A stretch of 64,000 nucleotides of DNA from Marinobacter sp. (GTDB lineage Bacteria > Pseudomonadota > Gammaproteobacteria > Pseudomonadales > Oleiphilaceae), in contig JAIUMV010000001.1 in NCBI GenBank assembly GCA_022565395.1, positions 1-64,000 of the forward strand. Direction: 5' to 3'. This document shows, piece after piece, positions 1 through 7,869 of the stretch. The stretch's first letter is position 1. Every line of letters begins with the position of its first letter. The position numbers and the translations under genes were made by a program. The notes under the pieces were generated by a model. That model had not been told where the DNA came from. It saw nothing but the letters and a program-made list of their open reading frames with translations, and did no database searches.

Positions 1-84
1 GTGAAGGTCAGTTTTTCAGGTACCATTTCGGATAGCGGTTGTTGGTGCGAATGGATGGTGTAAGGTCCTGAAATTCTAACACTT

Positions 85-423
85 TCAGCCGCTTCTTTTT
101 ATTCCCTTGTGAGAAATCCGGGCTAGTATCGCTTTTGGCGGAGTTCCAAAAATATAATCTGACCTTCCCCCAAAATCGTCATGTTCTTCAACACGAATAT
201 CTGGTTTCTCCCATCCGAGACATTCCGTCAGGAGCCTATCAATAAACTGAAATCTATTCTGCGCTTCACTCCAATACGGGCTCTCTGAAGGAAACTGATT
301 GATAATTCCTTCCAGTCGGCGCCTACCCTCAGAAAGCTCAAATGGTGCCTGCATAATTCCCCACTTAGTATAGATTTCAAATTGCTCTACGAGACTATAT
401 TTACAAAGTCCGTAATGGTCCAA
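85..423 (-). pseudogene. Truncated integron cassette gene, HsdR_N-like nuclease N-terminus
   Basis: A 112-residue frame in the second cassette from the integrase. The stretch around FIDRLLTECLGWEKPDIRVEE followed by GGRSDYIFGTPPKAIL resembles the start of type I restriction (HsdR_N, PD-(D/E)xK) domains, where an E-x-K motif normally follows AIL. Here the frame instead runs into unrelated sequence and stops, so the nuclease motif is lost and the gene looks broken or chimeric. I prefer the TTG start at 423 because AAGG lies 7 bases upstream and the start then falls inside this cassette. An upstream TTG at 465 lies within the attC of the previous cassette. A different frame stays open towards position 8, so a frameshift is possible. 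The family assignment rests on recognition of the motif pattern only. Confidence 0.5.
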
Positions 424-441
424 TGCCGGACCTTGATTGTC

Positions 442-513
442 GTATAACGTGGCGCTCTGCGGCAAATTTGTAGCGCAGCGAAAAATTTGTCCGACAGCAG
501 CGCTTTGTTATGG
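442..513 (-). repeat. attC recombination site of cassette 1
   Basis: Read on the minus strand, it runs from inverse core CCATAAC (513-507) to core GTTATAC (448-442). Between them, AGCGCTG...CAAATTT and CAAATTTGCCGCAGAGCGC pair imperfectly with a few unpaired bases, and TTCGCTGCGCTA forms the loop region. CCATAAC is exactly complementary to GTTATGG at the cassette's other end (1571-1565), as expected when the circular cassette rebuilds its own attC. The YaaC-like gene's stop codon lies 2 bases before it. A site of about 70 nt is at the short end of the known attC range. Confidence 0.85.
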
Positions 514-514
514 G

Positions 515-1543
515 CTAAGACACCCTGCCTGGCGGCATGAACTCATAACCAGTCAGCTCACAAGAGAGCTCGTCAATAAACTGTAACGGCGCGATACTTA
601 TAAACTCTGAAAGGAGCCAGTTGTACCTGCCTTCAAAGTGCTTTGCTAGACGTTCTGGGCTATACCTCGCTAGCTCACTTAGCTTATGCATAGCTGCGAA
701 AATTAACGTTATCGTTGAACGCTCAATAAAACCTTCAACTCCGTTACTACGTTTTATGTACCAAAGCCTTTGGGGGCTATGTATATAAAAAAGATCTTTC
801 CTCAAGGTCTTGTGATATTGCTGGTATCGCTGCAAGCTATGTGTTTTTTGAGATGGAATCCACTGAAAACGCCGTGTAGAACGAATAACAAAACGGCCTG
901 TGATGCCTTCATCTTTTTCGTAGTTGTTAGAAAGCCTATTCACAGTGTTCATGTTCGCATACTTTTTATCTAACTCGGCAGAAAACCACGCCTCATTTGT
1001 GGTTCTGGAGCGAACTATTTCTGGATTTCTGATTGGTATGAATAGCTCTTTCGCAGAGTCGTAAGATAGGTCATATGCCCTATGAATGAAAGGCATGTTA
1101 TACAACAAGTGCTGGAGGCTATACTCTTCATTGTTTGCTGATTCGCCTAGATGACGACAAAGTTCCGCAAGTATGCCACCGCCTTTAAATTTAACTATTT
1201 CATTCGACAAGTATGTTTGACCGGCTCGCTGACGTCCGCTAACACCATGCTGGTCACTGAAAGCAATATTTTTAGCTAGCAAAAACGCTTTAGCTGCATT
1301 TAGCATGCAGTAATAGGCGGTTAGCGGTGAAGAATTTTTAGGCAACTCAGTTGTTGCATGATAAAAATGCTGGGCTTGTTGCCAATAAAACAAGGCCTTT
1401 TCTTTGTGGCTCCGCTTAAACCATAGCCCCATATAGTCCCAAGTGCTCGTTACGAGAATTGTCTTCTCATTGAAACTTGGATTGCTAACTGCTTTGTGAA
1501 TCGTTAGCGGCTTGTTTTTGTACTGTATTTCTCGGTGTGCCAC
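515..1543 (-). CDS. YaaC-like protein, integron cassette gene
   Basis: A 342-residue protein occupying the whole first cassette. The segment PLTAYYCMLNAAKAFLLAK (residues about 73-91), preceded by ALFYWQQAQHFYHATTELPK, matches the YaaC-like family pattern. This is a helical, HEPN-like fold of unknown biochemical role, sometimes found near defence genes. No signal peptide or membrane segment is visible. The start is GTG at 1543, with a G-rich ribosome binding site (GGGGG) a few bases upstream. The gene starts 27 bases inside the cassette boundary and its TAG stop abuts the attC, which is the normal compact cassette layout. It is AT-richer than the downstream core genes, consistent with transfer. 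Expression would have to come from an integron promoter near intI. A defence function is inference only. Confidence 0.75.
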   Translation of the reverse strand: MAHREIQYKNKPLTIHKAVSNPSFNEKTILVTSTWDYMGLWFKRSHKEKALFYWQQAQHFYHATTELPKNSSPLTAYYCMLNAAKAFLLAKNIAFSDQHGVSGRQRAGQTYLSNEIVKFKGGGILAELCRHLGESANNEEYSLQHLLYNMPFIHRAYDLSYDSAKELFIPIRNPEIVRSRTTNEAWFSAELDKKYANMNTVNRLSNNYEKDEGITGRFVIRSTRRFQWIPSQKTHSLQRYQQYHKTLRKDLFYIHSPQRLWYIKRSNGVEGFIERSTITLIFAAMHKLSELARYSPERLAKHFEGRYNWLLSEFISIAPLQFIDELSCELTGYEFMPPGRVS

Positions 1544-1564
1544 TAGACCCCCAATGATTTAGTG

Positions 1565-1640
1565 CCATAACATTTTATTCTACGCAAAACGTGACAATAT
1601 GCACCGCCGCCAAACACCCTAAAACCGACCGCACAAGACA
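1565..1640 (-). other. Probable attI site and first cassette junction
   Basis: The minus strand reads AATAAAATG|TTATGG at 1571-1565, a G^TTRRRY-type crossover point between the integrase leader and the first cassette. The layout resembles the class 1 attI, in which an A-rich left arm precedes the core. The crossover heptamer is seen directly. The right-hand extent is a guess because attI accessory repeats are not conserved between integron classes. Confidence 0.6.
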
Positions 1641-1746
1641 AAAAAATTCTTTAAAAATCATATCACTAAGCCGCCGCTTCGCCCACCACTTCACCGACTA
1701 TTTTTCCCGACAAAAACGACAAAGTGGCTGTATATTCCAAATATAC

Positions 1747-1812
1747 CGTCAAAAATGGCGAATATTTGGCGAATATCCGACAAAAGCGTCACTTTCGCAG
1801 GACTTTTTGTGA
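1747..1812. repeat. Integrase-leader repeat, copy A
   Basis: This 66-bp segment upstream of intI aligns without gaps to 38354-38419, with 52 of 66 bases identical by manual count. It contains a 15-bp dyad (1762-1776, ATATTTGGCGAATAT). The outer A-T pair of that dyad is replaced by C-G in the other copy, so pairing is retained. Confidence 0.7.
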
Positions 1813-1823
1813 ACCAAATCACA
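1808..1823. promoter_or_regulatory. CRP/Vfr-type operator upstream of intI
   Basis: TGTGAACCAAATCACA matches the CRP consensus TGTGA-N6-TCACA perfectly and sits inside a longer TTTGTGA/TCACAAA dyad (1806-1825). Its centre is about 41.5 bases before a start site placed near 1857, using TATAAA at 1845-1850 as the -10 element. That is the class II activator position. No good -35 element is visible, which fits activator dependence. Confidence 0.65.
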
Positions 1824-1841
1824 AACAGCAACCCCGCATAG

Positions 1842-1857
1842 CTGTATAAATATACAG
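1842..1857. promoter_or_regulatory. LexA (SOS) box overlapping the intI promoter
   Basis: CTGTATAAATATACAG fits the gammaproteobacterial LexA consensus CTGT-N8-ACAG with an AT-rich, nearly palindromic centre. It covers the likely -10 element and ends 5 bases before the first ATG of intI. SOS control of integron integrases is established for other integrons. Confidence 0.85.
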
Positions 1858-1862
1858 ACTAC

Positions 1863-2873
1863 ATGGAGCAACGACTAAACATGGACATTCCACCACCCGT
1901 ATCATCCGCCTCAGACCGATTCTTTGATCGGTACCGCACGTTCATGCGCGCCCGAGGACTCGCTTACCGTACCGAAAAAACCTACTGCGCCTGGGCAAGG
2001 CGCTTCATATTGCATCATCGGTACCAGTCTCCAACTCATTTCCGGGCTACTGACATTGAGGCGTTCCTGAGTTTTCTAGCCTCAGATCGGGACTGCTCGG
2101 TAAATACGCAAAAAACAGCCTTGAACGCCTTGGTTTTCCTGTTCCGTGAGTTTCTAAAGCAGGACATCCCTGAGCTCAGATTTCATCGCGCCGCGCGTCA
2201 GCGAAAGCTCCCTACAGTGCTCTCTGTAACCGAGGTAGCCGCCGTACTTGCGCAGCTACACGATGCTCAACGCCTCATCGTGCAACTTATGTATGGTAGC
2301 GGGCTGCGTTTGATGGAAGCCACCAGGCTACGCGTAAAGGATGTGGACTTTGCCAATAGCGCACTTTGGGTACAGGAGGCGAAAGGCGGGAAAGCCCGCC
2401 GCTCGTTGTTGCCAACCAGGCTTATAGGACCACTACAGCAGCAAATTACGCTTGTTCGTGAGCAATACCAATTGGATGTTGAGGCAGGCTTTGGCAGCGT
2501 CTATTTGCCGAATGCGTTAGCGCGTAAATACCCAAGCGCGCCGTTTGAAACAACGTGGCAGTACGTATTTCCGGCAAAAGCCTATTCAACTGACCCACGA
2601 AGCGGTACGGTGCGGCGACATCACATTGATGAAAGGCAGTTACAACGCGCGGTCAAACGCGCTGCTCAAACAGCTGGGATCGAAAAGCGGGTTTCTTGCC
2701 ACACGTTTCGACATTCTTTTGCCACCGAATTACTACGGCAAGGAACAGACCTCCGGGCTATTCAGGAGATACTGGGCCATACCTCCATTGAAACGACGCA
2801 AATCTACACCCACGTTGTGGGACTTCACGAACGAGGCATGATCAGCCCAGTTGATCGCCTGATAGGCCAATAG
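1863..2873 (+). CDS. intI: Integron integrase (tyrosine recombinase IntI)
   Basis: Site-specific recombinase that inserts and excises gene cassettes at attI and attC sites. The 336 residues include the tyrosine recombinase residues R149 (GSGLRL), H280 and R283 (CHTFRHSFATELL), H306 (LGHTSIETTQ) and Y315. The integron-specific insert lies around residues 170-225 (QEAKGGKARR and VYLPNALARKYPSA), which separates IntI from XerC/D. It is intact and full length. The first ATG (1863) has no room for a ribosome binding site after the LexA box. ATG 1881 has GGAG at 1865-1868 and is a plausible true start. The gene is transcribed away from the cassettes, with attI, a CRP-type site and a LexA box in between. 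Downstream, in the same direction, is dusA. Confidence 0.96.
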   Translation: MEQRLNMDIPPPVSSASDRFFDRYRTFMRARGLAYRTEKTYCAWARRFILHHRYQSPTHFRATDIEAFLSFLASDRDCSVNTQKTALNALVFLFREFLKQDIPELRFHRAARQRKLPTVLSVTEVAAVLAQLHDAQRLIVQLMYGSGLRLMEATRLRVKDVDFANSALWVQEAKGGKARRSLLPTRLIGPLQQQITLVREQYQLDVEAGFGSVYLPNALARKYPSAPFETTWQYVFPAKAYSTDPRSGTVRRHHIDERQLQRAVKRAAQTAGIEKRVSCHTFRHSFATELLRQGTDLRAIQEILGHTSIETTQIYTHVVGLHERGMISPVDRLIGQ

Positions 2874-3090
2874 GCGCCACCCACGCTACCGCCCCGCCGG
2901 CTACCTGACACCCAATCCCTGGCGTTAATGCGCGCAAACGGGCCTAGGGCGCCGTTGGCCATACAGGTTTTAATCTAATACCCCCGGTACTCCTTCGCAA
3001 GGCGGCTGGCCCTTTTCGTCATACCCCTACGGGCCAAGGCGTGTGCTTTCCTGATAAACTAGCGGTTTGATTACGCAGTACAGGCCCACT

Positions 3091-4101
3091 ATGCCCCAAG
3101 CCGTCACCCCCTCTCCCGCGCCTTTGTCCCGGCGCTTTTGCGTTGCCCCCATGATGGACTGGACAACATCCCACTACCGTTATTTCGCCCGGTTGTTGTC
3201 CCGGCATACCCTGCTGTACACGGAGATGGTGACCACCGGGGCGCTGATACATGGCGATACCGCACGCTTCCTGCGTTTTGAGGAGGCAGAGCACCCATTG
3301 GCCTTGCAGCTGGGGGGCAGTGACCCGTCTGAGCTTGCCCAGTGTGCACGGCTGGCAGAGCAGCATGGGTTTGATGAGGTGAACCTGAATGTCGGCTGCC
3401 CCAGTGACCGGGTGCAGAACAATATGATCGGTGCCTGCCTGATGGGGCACCCGGGCCTGGTGGCGGATTGCATCAAGGCCATGCAGGATGCCACCAGCCT
3501 GCCCGTCACGGTGAAACACCGTATCGGCATCAATGGCCGCGAGTCCTGGGATGAGCTGGCGCACTTTGTCGATACGGTAGCGGCGACCGGCTGCCAGACC
3601 TTTATTGTGCATGCCCGCATTGCCATTCTGGAGGGACTGAGCCCGAAGGAGAACCGGGAAATACCGCCGCTGAAGTATGACTGGGTATACCGCCTGAAAC
3701 AGGCCTTCCCGCAGCTTGAGATCATTATCAACGGCGGCATTACCACGCTGGAAGACACACAGGCACATCTGGCTCTGGTAGATGGTGTGATGGTGGGCCG
3801 TGAGGCCTATCATAACCCCTGGCTGCTGGCGGGTATTGACCCGGTGCTGTTTGGCACCGCAGCACCCGTGGCCAGCCGCCATGATGCCCTGCGGGCGATG
3901 TTCCCGTTTATTGAGGCAGAGCTGGCCCGGGGTGTTCACCTGGGGCATATCACCCGGCATCTGCTGGGGCTATTCCATGCCCAGCCCGGTGGCCGCCAGT
4001 TCCGCCGTCACCTGAGTGAGAATGCCCACAAGCCGGGGGCTGACCTATCGGTGCTGGAGGCGGCCTTGGCCCGGGTGCCGGAGCCGGACCACGCTGAGTG
4101 A
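3091..4101 (+). CDS. dusA: tRNA-dihydrouridine(20/20a) synthase DusA
   Basis: FMN-dependent reductase that converts U20/U20a of tRNA to dihydrouridine in the cytoplasm. VAPMMDWT near the N-terminus, NVGCPSDRVQ (the catalytic cysteine region), VKHRIGI, the DusA-type HARIAILEGLSPKENREIPP block and IINGGI are all present. I use the ATG at 3091. The frame extends upstream to a TTG at 3067, but neither start has a strong Shine-Dalgarno sequence. It is a complete single gene. dusA is a known insertion target for integrative elements, notable given the integron platform just upstream, but no attachment-site duplication is evident here. Confidence 0.93.
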   Translation: MPQAVTPSPAPLSRRFCVAPMMDWTTSHYRYFARLLSRHTLLYTEMVTTGALIHGDTARFLRFEEAEHPLALQLGGSDPSELAQCARLAEQHGFDEVNLNVGCPSDRVQNNMIGACLMGHPGLVADCIKAMQDATSLPVTVKHRIGINGRESWDELAHFVDTVAATGCQTFIVHARIAILEGLSPKENREIPPLKYDWVYRLKQAFPQLEIIINGGITTLEDTQAHLALVDGVMVGREAYHNPWLLAGIDPVLFGTAAPVASRHDALRAMFPFIEAELARGVHLGHITRHLLGLFHAQPGGRQFRRHLSENAHKPGADLSVLEAALARVPEPDHAE

Positions 4102-4108
4102 TGCCAAA

Positions 4109-4140
4109 GCCGCGGCCGTTTGAGCAGGCCCGGCCGCGGC
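4109..4140. terminator. GC-rich hairpin between convergent dusA and HD-GYP genes
   Basis: GCCGCGGCCG (4109-4118) pairs perfectly with CGGCCGCGGC (4131-4140) around a 12-base loop, just after the dusA stop and before the end of the convergent gene. There is only a short T run, so it may act as a weak bidirectional terminator. Confidence 0.55.
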
Positions 4141-4148
4141 ACGGGTGT

Positions 4149-5501
4149 TTAGTTGGATATCCGGTCTATGGTCGGGTAGCCCAGTTGCAGGCCATTGTCG
4201 ATAAACCACTGCAGTTTCACGCCATAGCTGCCATCCGGTATTTCTTTTGCAATCTCCAGTACCAGACCCTGCTCCCCAACGGGATGTCCCGCGAGATCGG
4301 CAAGCCGGTATTTTGGCGGACGGCGTTTGTCGGCGTTGCGCACAATCATGATTTTGGGTTTGCGTCGGTGCTTCGGGTTTGAGGCAATCACGATAGCTAT
4401 CTCACCGGACTTAAGCTCGACGACAGAGCCCGGCGGATAGATTCCAATCATCAATACAAATTCCCGAGCCAATTCAGGGTCAAACTGCGTGCCCCTGAAA
4501 CGGTGGATGATCTCCAACGCCTCCATTGAGGAGCGGCCCCTGTCATAACACCGGTTGCTGGTAATGGCGTCATAGGTGTCAACGATAGCCACAATTTTCG
4601 CGAAATAGGGAATCTGATAATCCACTAATCCCCGCGGATACCCCTGTCCGTCGAGACGCTCATGATGGTTGTAGGCAACATCGATAGTCGCATGCACAAC
4701 CTTCGGCAAGGCCATCAACATGTCACGCCCCCAATTGGCATGATTACGCATAATGACGTGCTCCTCCGGGGTCAGCGCGCCAGGCTTTTGCAGGATTTCC
4801 GAAGGCACTTTGGCCTTGCCAACATCGTGTAGCAAGCCGCATAACCCGAGTGTGCGAATTTCCTCTTCGAGCAGCCCCAAACGCTTGCCAAATGCGGCAG
4901 AAAGAATGGATACATTAAGGCAGTGTTCAGCGGTATATTCGTCCTGGTGCTTCAACTTGGTCAGCAGTAACAGGGCATCATCATTGCGCAAGATGCTATC
5001 GACACACTTATCAACGGTTTCCCGCGCTTTATTGATATCAATGGTCCGGCCAATACGCAGACCGCTCATAATGCTGGGCGCGACGTTTTTCACTTCCTGG
5101 TAATGGCCGGTCGCCTTGCTAATCTCGTAACTGACGTCGACCTTATTGATGTAGGTGACCTTTTTCAGTCTCTGATCGGCAGGCGGATGGGGGGCTTTGG
5201 AGGCTTTCCCGACGGAGCGTGTCTTGGGTTTCTTCTCATCGCTGAAAACAGCAGACATGGTGCCGGTTTTACGGGCGCCAGCCTCATTGGGCGAAACATC
5301 ATAGCCTGGCCTGCGCACCCGACCTTCGATGGTCACATACTTGCACTGGCGCTGAAGCTCATCAATATCATCTTGACGCTGAATGACAAAGCCCTGCAGA
5401 AGAAAATTCGTCTCCTCCCAAGGCCGGTCGAGCCTGATAACATGCATACCGATTCGCAGTTCGGTAACCGGGATCTCCGTCTCGACAATTTCGTGGTGCA
5501 T
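4149..5501 (-). CDS. HD-GYP domain cyclic-di-GMP phosphodiesterase with DUF3391 N-terminus
   Basis: Predicted cytoplasmic phosphodiesterase that degrades cyclic-di-GMP and so influences motility and biofilm. Residues 1 to about 130 match DUF3391 (LRIGMHVIRLDRPW...), followed by an HD-GYP domain. Metal-binding H225-D226 lie in LLHDVGKAKVP, and the signature HHERLDGQGYP is at about residues 279-289. The length of 450 residues is usual for this architecture. It is a single gene convergent with dusA. No transmembrane sensor or receiver domain is present, so its input signal is unknown. Confidence 0.93.
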   Translation of the reverse strand: MHHEIVETEIPVTELRIGMHVIRLDRPWEETNFLLQGFVIQRQDDIDELQRQCKYVTIEGRVRRPGYDVSPNEAGARKTGTMSAVFSDEKKPKTRSVGKASKAPHPPADQRLKKVTYINKVDVSYEISKATGHYQEVKNVAPSIMSGLRIGRTIDINKARETVDKCVDSILRNDDALLLLTKLKHQDEYTAEHCLNVSILSAAFGKRLGLLEEEIRTLGLCGLLHDVGKAKVPSEILQKPGALTPEEHVIMRNHANWGRDMLMALPKVVHATIDVAYNHHERLDGQGYPRGLVDYQIPYFAKIVAIVDTYDAITSNRCYDRGRSSMEALEIIHRFRGTQFDPELAREFVLMIGIYPPGSVVELKSGEIAIVIASNPKHRRKPKIMIVRNADKRRPPKYRLADLAGHPVGEQGLVLEIAKEIPDGSYGVKLQWFIDNGLQLGYPTIDRISN

Positions 5502-5722
5502 GGGAGATGCCTCAATCCGCCTCAGAGCCCCAGTAAATATAACCCAAATCCCATTTTGGCGAAGTAAAATGGTGTAAATATGAACGTATTATGATGTGAA
5601 TCATCCGCTGCATATCCACGCACGCCACGGGCATTATAAAGAAGTTGTACCTGTAATATCAGCCGGTTATTGTAGGATGTAACGGATCTACAACCATTCC
5701 TGCAGCGAAGGATTCAACCGCA

Positions 5723-6685
5723 ATGACCAGCAAGCTTGAGCAACTCAAGGCCATGACCACGGTGGTGGCCGATACCGGTGACCTGGACGCCATCAGCCAT
5801 TGGCGCCCCCAGGATGCCACCACCAACCCGTCACTGCTACTGAAGGCGGCCCAGTCTGATGCCTATCGGCCAATGCTGGATGAAGCCCTGCACAAAGCCC
5901 GTGATGCTGCGCCTGCAGCCGACCAGCAGCTAGGCTGGGCGACGGATTACCTGGCGGTGCTGGCAGGTAAAAAGATTCTCGACCTGATTCCCGGCGTGGT
6001 GTCCACCGAAGTGGATGCCCGCCTGTCCTTCGATACCGCTGCCACTGTGGCCCGTGCCCAGCGGCTGATTGAGCTGTATCAGCGCGAAGGCATCAGCACT
6101 GACCGGGTGCTGATCAAGATTGCCGCCACCTGGGAAGGCATTCGTGCTGCCGAGCAACTGGAGCAACAAGGCATCCGCTGTAATCTCACCCTGCTGTTCT
6201 CTTTTGCCCAGGCCGCCGCCTGTGCCGATGCCGGGGTATTCCTGATCTCGCCCTTCGTGGGGCGCATTCTGGACTGGCACCTGGCCAGTACCGGGCGCGA
6301 CAGTTATCCGCCGGCGGAAGATCCCGGCGTACAATCCGTCACCAGCATCTACAATTACTACAAAACCCACGGGTTCAAAACCGTGGTGATGGGTGCAAGT
6401 TTCCGCAACGCCGGTGAAATTGAAATGCTGGCGGGCTGTGACCGGCTGACCATCAGTCCGGCGCTGCTACAGACCCTGCAGGAAGACCACGGCCCCCTGC
6501 CCCAGCAGCTACGGGCAGATGCCGCCCGGTCTGAGGTGCCACGCCAGGTCATCACCGAAGCGGGTTTCCGCTGGCAGATGAATGAAGATGCCATGGCCAC
6601 GGAGAAGCTGGCGGACGGTATCCGCCGTTTTGCGGTGGACCAGATTGCCCTGGAACAACAGCTGGCGGCCCTCACCTCTGCGTGA
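5723..6685 (+). CDS. tal: Transaldolase
   Basis: Pentose phosphate pathway enzyme interconverting sedoheptulose-7-P plus glyceraldehyde-3-P with erythrose-4-P plus fructose-6-P. The 320 residues match the TalA/TalB length. [11 protein letters not shown] near the N-terminus and the Schiff-base lysine K132 in [13 protein letters not shown] are visible, as is the C-terminal [27 protein letters not shown] Shine-Dalgarno sequence lies upstream of the ATG. The next gene is a DAHP synthase, which consumes erythrose-4-P, so the pair may feed the shikimate pathway. Confidence 0.96.
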   Translation: MTSKLEQLKAMTTVVADTGDLDAISHWRPQDATTNPSLLLKAAQSDAYRPMLDEALHKARDAAPAADQQLGWATDYLAVLAGKKILDLIPGVVSTEVDARLSFDTAATVARAQRLIELYQREGISTDRVLIKIAATWEGIRAAEQLEQQGIRCNLTLLFSFAQAAACADAGVFLISPFVGRILDWHLASTGRDSYPPAEDPGVQSVTSIYNYYKTHGFKTVVMGASFRNAGEIEMLAGCDRLTISPALLQTLQEDHGPLPQQLRADAARSEVPRQVITEAGFRWQMNEDAMATEKLADGIRRFAVDQIALEQQLAALTSA

Positions 6686-6721
6686 TCGTCGCCCACCATC
6701 GTTATAACTGAGGAGAACCCC

Positions 6722-7828
6722 ATGCTGGCCATCCTGCATCCTGATACCCCGCTGGACAGTGAAGAGTACCGCAAGACGCTCAGTTTTCTGGAGAATCTGC
6801 CTGGCATTTCAATCCGAGTGCATGAAATCCAGGGGGCGAAACAGAAGCTGACGGAGGTCTACCTGCTGGGGGACACCAAGTCCCTCGACAAGGATGATAT
6901 TGCCGCGTTGCCGGCGGTGGAGCGGGTGATTCGCATCTCTGAGGAATACCGTATTCTGGGGCGGCACAAAGACACCGCCCGGCAAACCGGATTCAGCTAC
7001 AACGGCGTGCAGTTTGACCAGAGTAACCTGCATATCTTCGCCGGCCTGTGCGCGGTGGATACGCCAGAGCATGTTGAGATCATGATGCGGGCACTGCAAC
7101 AACATGGTCAGGTCTGCACCCGTATGGGGGCTTACAAGCCGCGCACCAACCCCTACTCCTTCCAGGGGCATGGTGAGACCTGCCTGCCCTGGGTGTTCGA
7201 GCTCGCGGGCAAGTATGGCATCAAGGTGATTGCCATGGAGATCACCCATGAAAGCCATATCGAGGAAATCGACCGCTGCCTGGAAAAACTCGGGCGCCCC
7301 ACCGGCGTCATGCTGCAGGTCGGCACCCGCAATACACAGAATTTTGAACTGCTGAAAGCCATTGGCCGCCAGCGCACCTACCCGGTGCTGCTGAAACGGG
7401 GTTTCGGCATTACCCTGAATGAGTCCCTCAATGCTGCGGAGTACCTGGCAAGCGAAGGCAATGCCAAAGTGATTTTTTGCCTGCGTGGCATGAAAGCAGA
7501 AGGCGGCCAGCCCCATCGCAACATGGTGGATTTCGCCCACGTACCGACAGTTAAGCGGCTTACCCGCATGCCCGTGTGCGTAGACCCCTCACACTCCGTC
7601 GGCAGCCGGGAGCGTGCCCCTGACGGCCTGCTGGAAGTGGTTCACGCTGCTGGCCAGGGGGTGGTAGCCGGTGCCAATATGGTGCTGGTAGACTTTCACC
7701 CCTGCCCTGAAAAGGCACTGGTGGACGGCCCGCAGGCACTACTGATGGATGAGCTGGAGCCCTTCCTGGCAGACATGGCGCTGTGCCACGAAACCTGGCA
7801 GAAACGAAACACCCTGTACCAGCGTTGA
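6722..7828 (+). CDS. 3-deoxy-7-phosphoheptulonate (DAHP) synthase, type I-beta-like
   Basis: First enzyme of aromatic amino-acid synthesis, condensing phosphoenolpyruvate and erythrose-4-P. The C-terminal two thirds carry MGAYKPRTNPYSFQG, VLLKRGFG and DPSHSVGSR, typical of the AroF/KdsA-like barrel. About 80 N-terminal residues form a small ferredoxin-like domain, as in the I-beta enzymes where this domain mediates feedback control. A GGAGAA Shine-Dalgarno sequence lies 5 bases upstream, and the gene starts 36 bases after transaldolase, probably co-transcribed. E. coli aroF/G/H belong to a different subtype, so I give no symbol. Confidence 0.93.
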   Translation: MLAILHPDTPLDSEEYRKTLSFLENLPGISIRVHEIQGAKQKLTEVYLLGDTKSLDKDDIAALPAVERVIRISEEYRILGRHKDTARQTGFSYNGVQFDQSNLHIFAGLCAVDTPEHVEIMMRALQQHGQVCTRMGAYKPRTNPYSFQGHGETCLPWVFELAGKYGIKVIAMEITHESHIEEIDRCLEKLGRPTGVMLQVGTRNTQNFELLKAIGRQRTYPVLLKRGFGITLNESLNAAEYLASEGNAKVIFCLRGMKAEGGQPHRNMVDFAHVPTVKRLTRMPVCVDPSHSVGSRERAPDGLLEVVHAAGQGVVAGANMVLVDFHPCPEKALVDGPQALLMDELEPFLADMALCHETWQKRNTLYQR

Positions 7829-7869
7829 GCTGGCACTTTTAACCTGAAGAATGGAAGGATGGCAACGCC

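Noticed and set aside
1730-1746. GTATATT-CCA-AATATAC dyad as a second LexA box
   Set aside because: It lacks the required CTGT and ACAG ends at the correct spacing, so it does not fit the LexA consensus.
3019-3960. A 313-codon minus-strand open frame
   Set aside because: It is antisense to dusA with no family resemblance.
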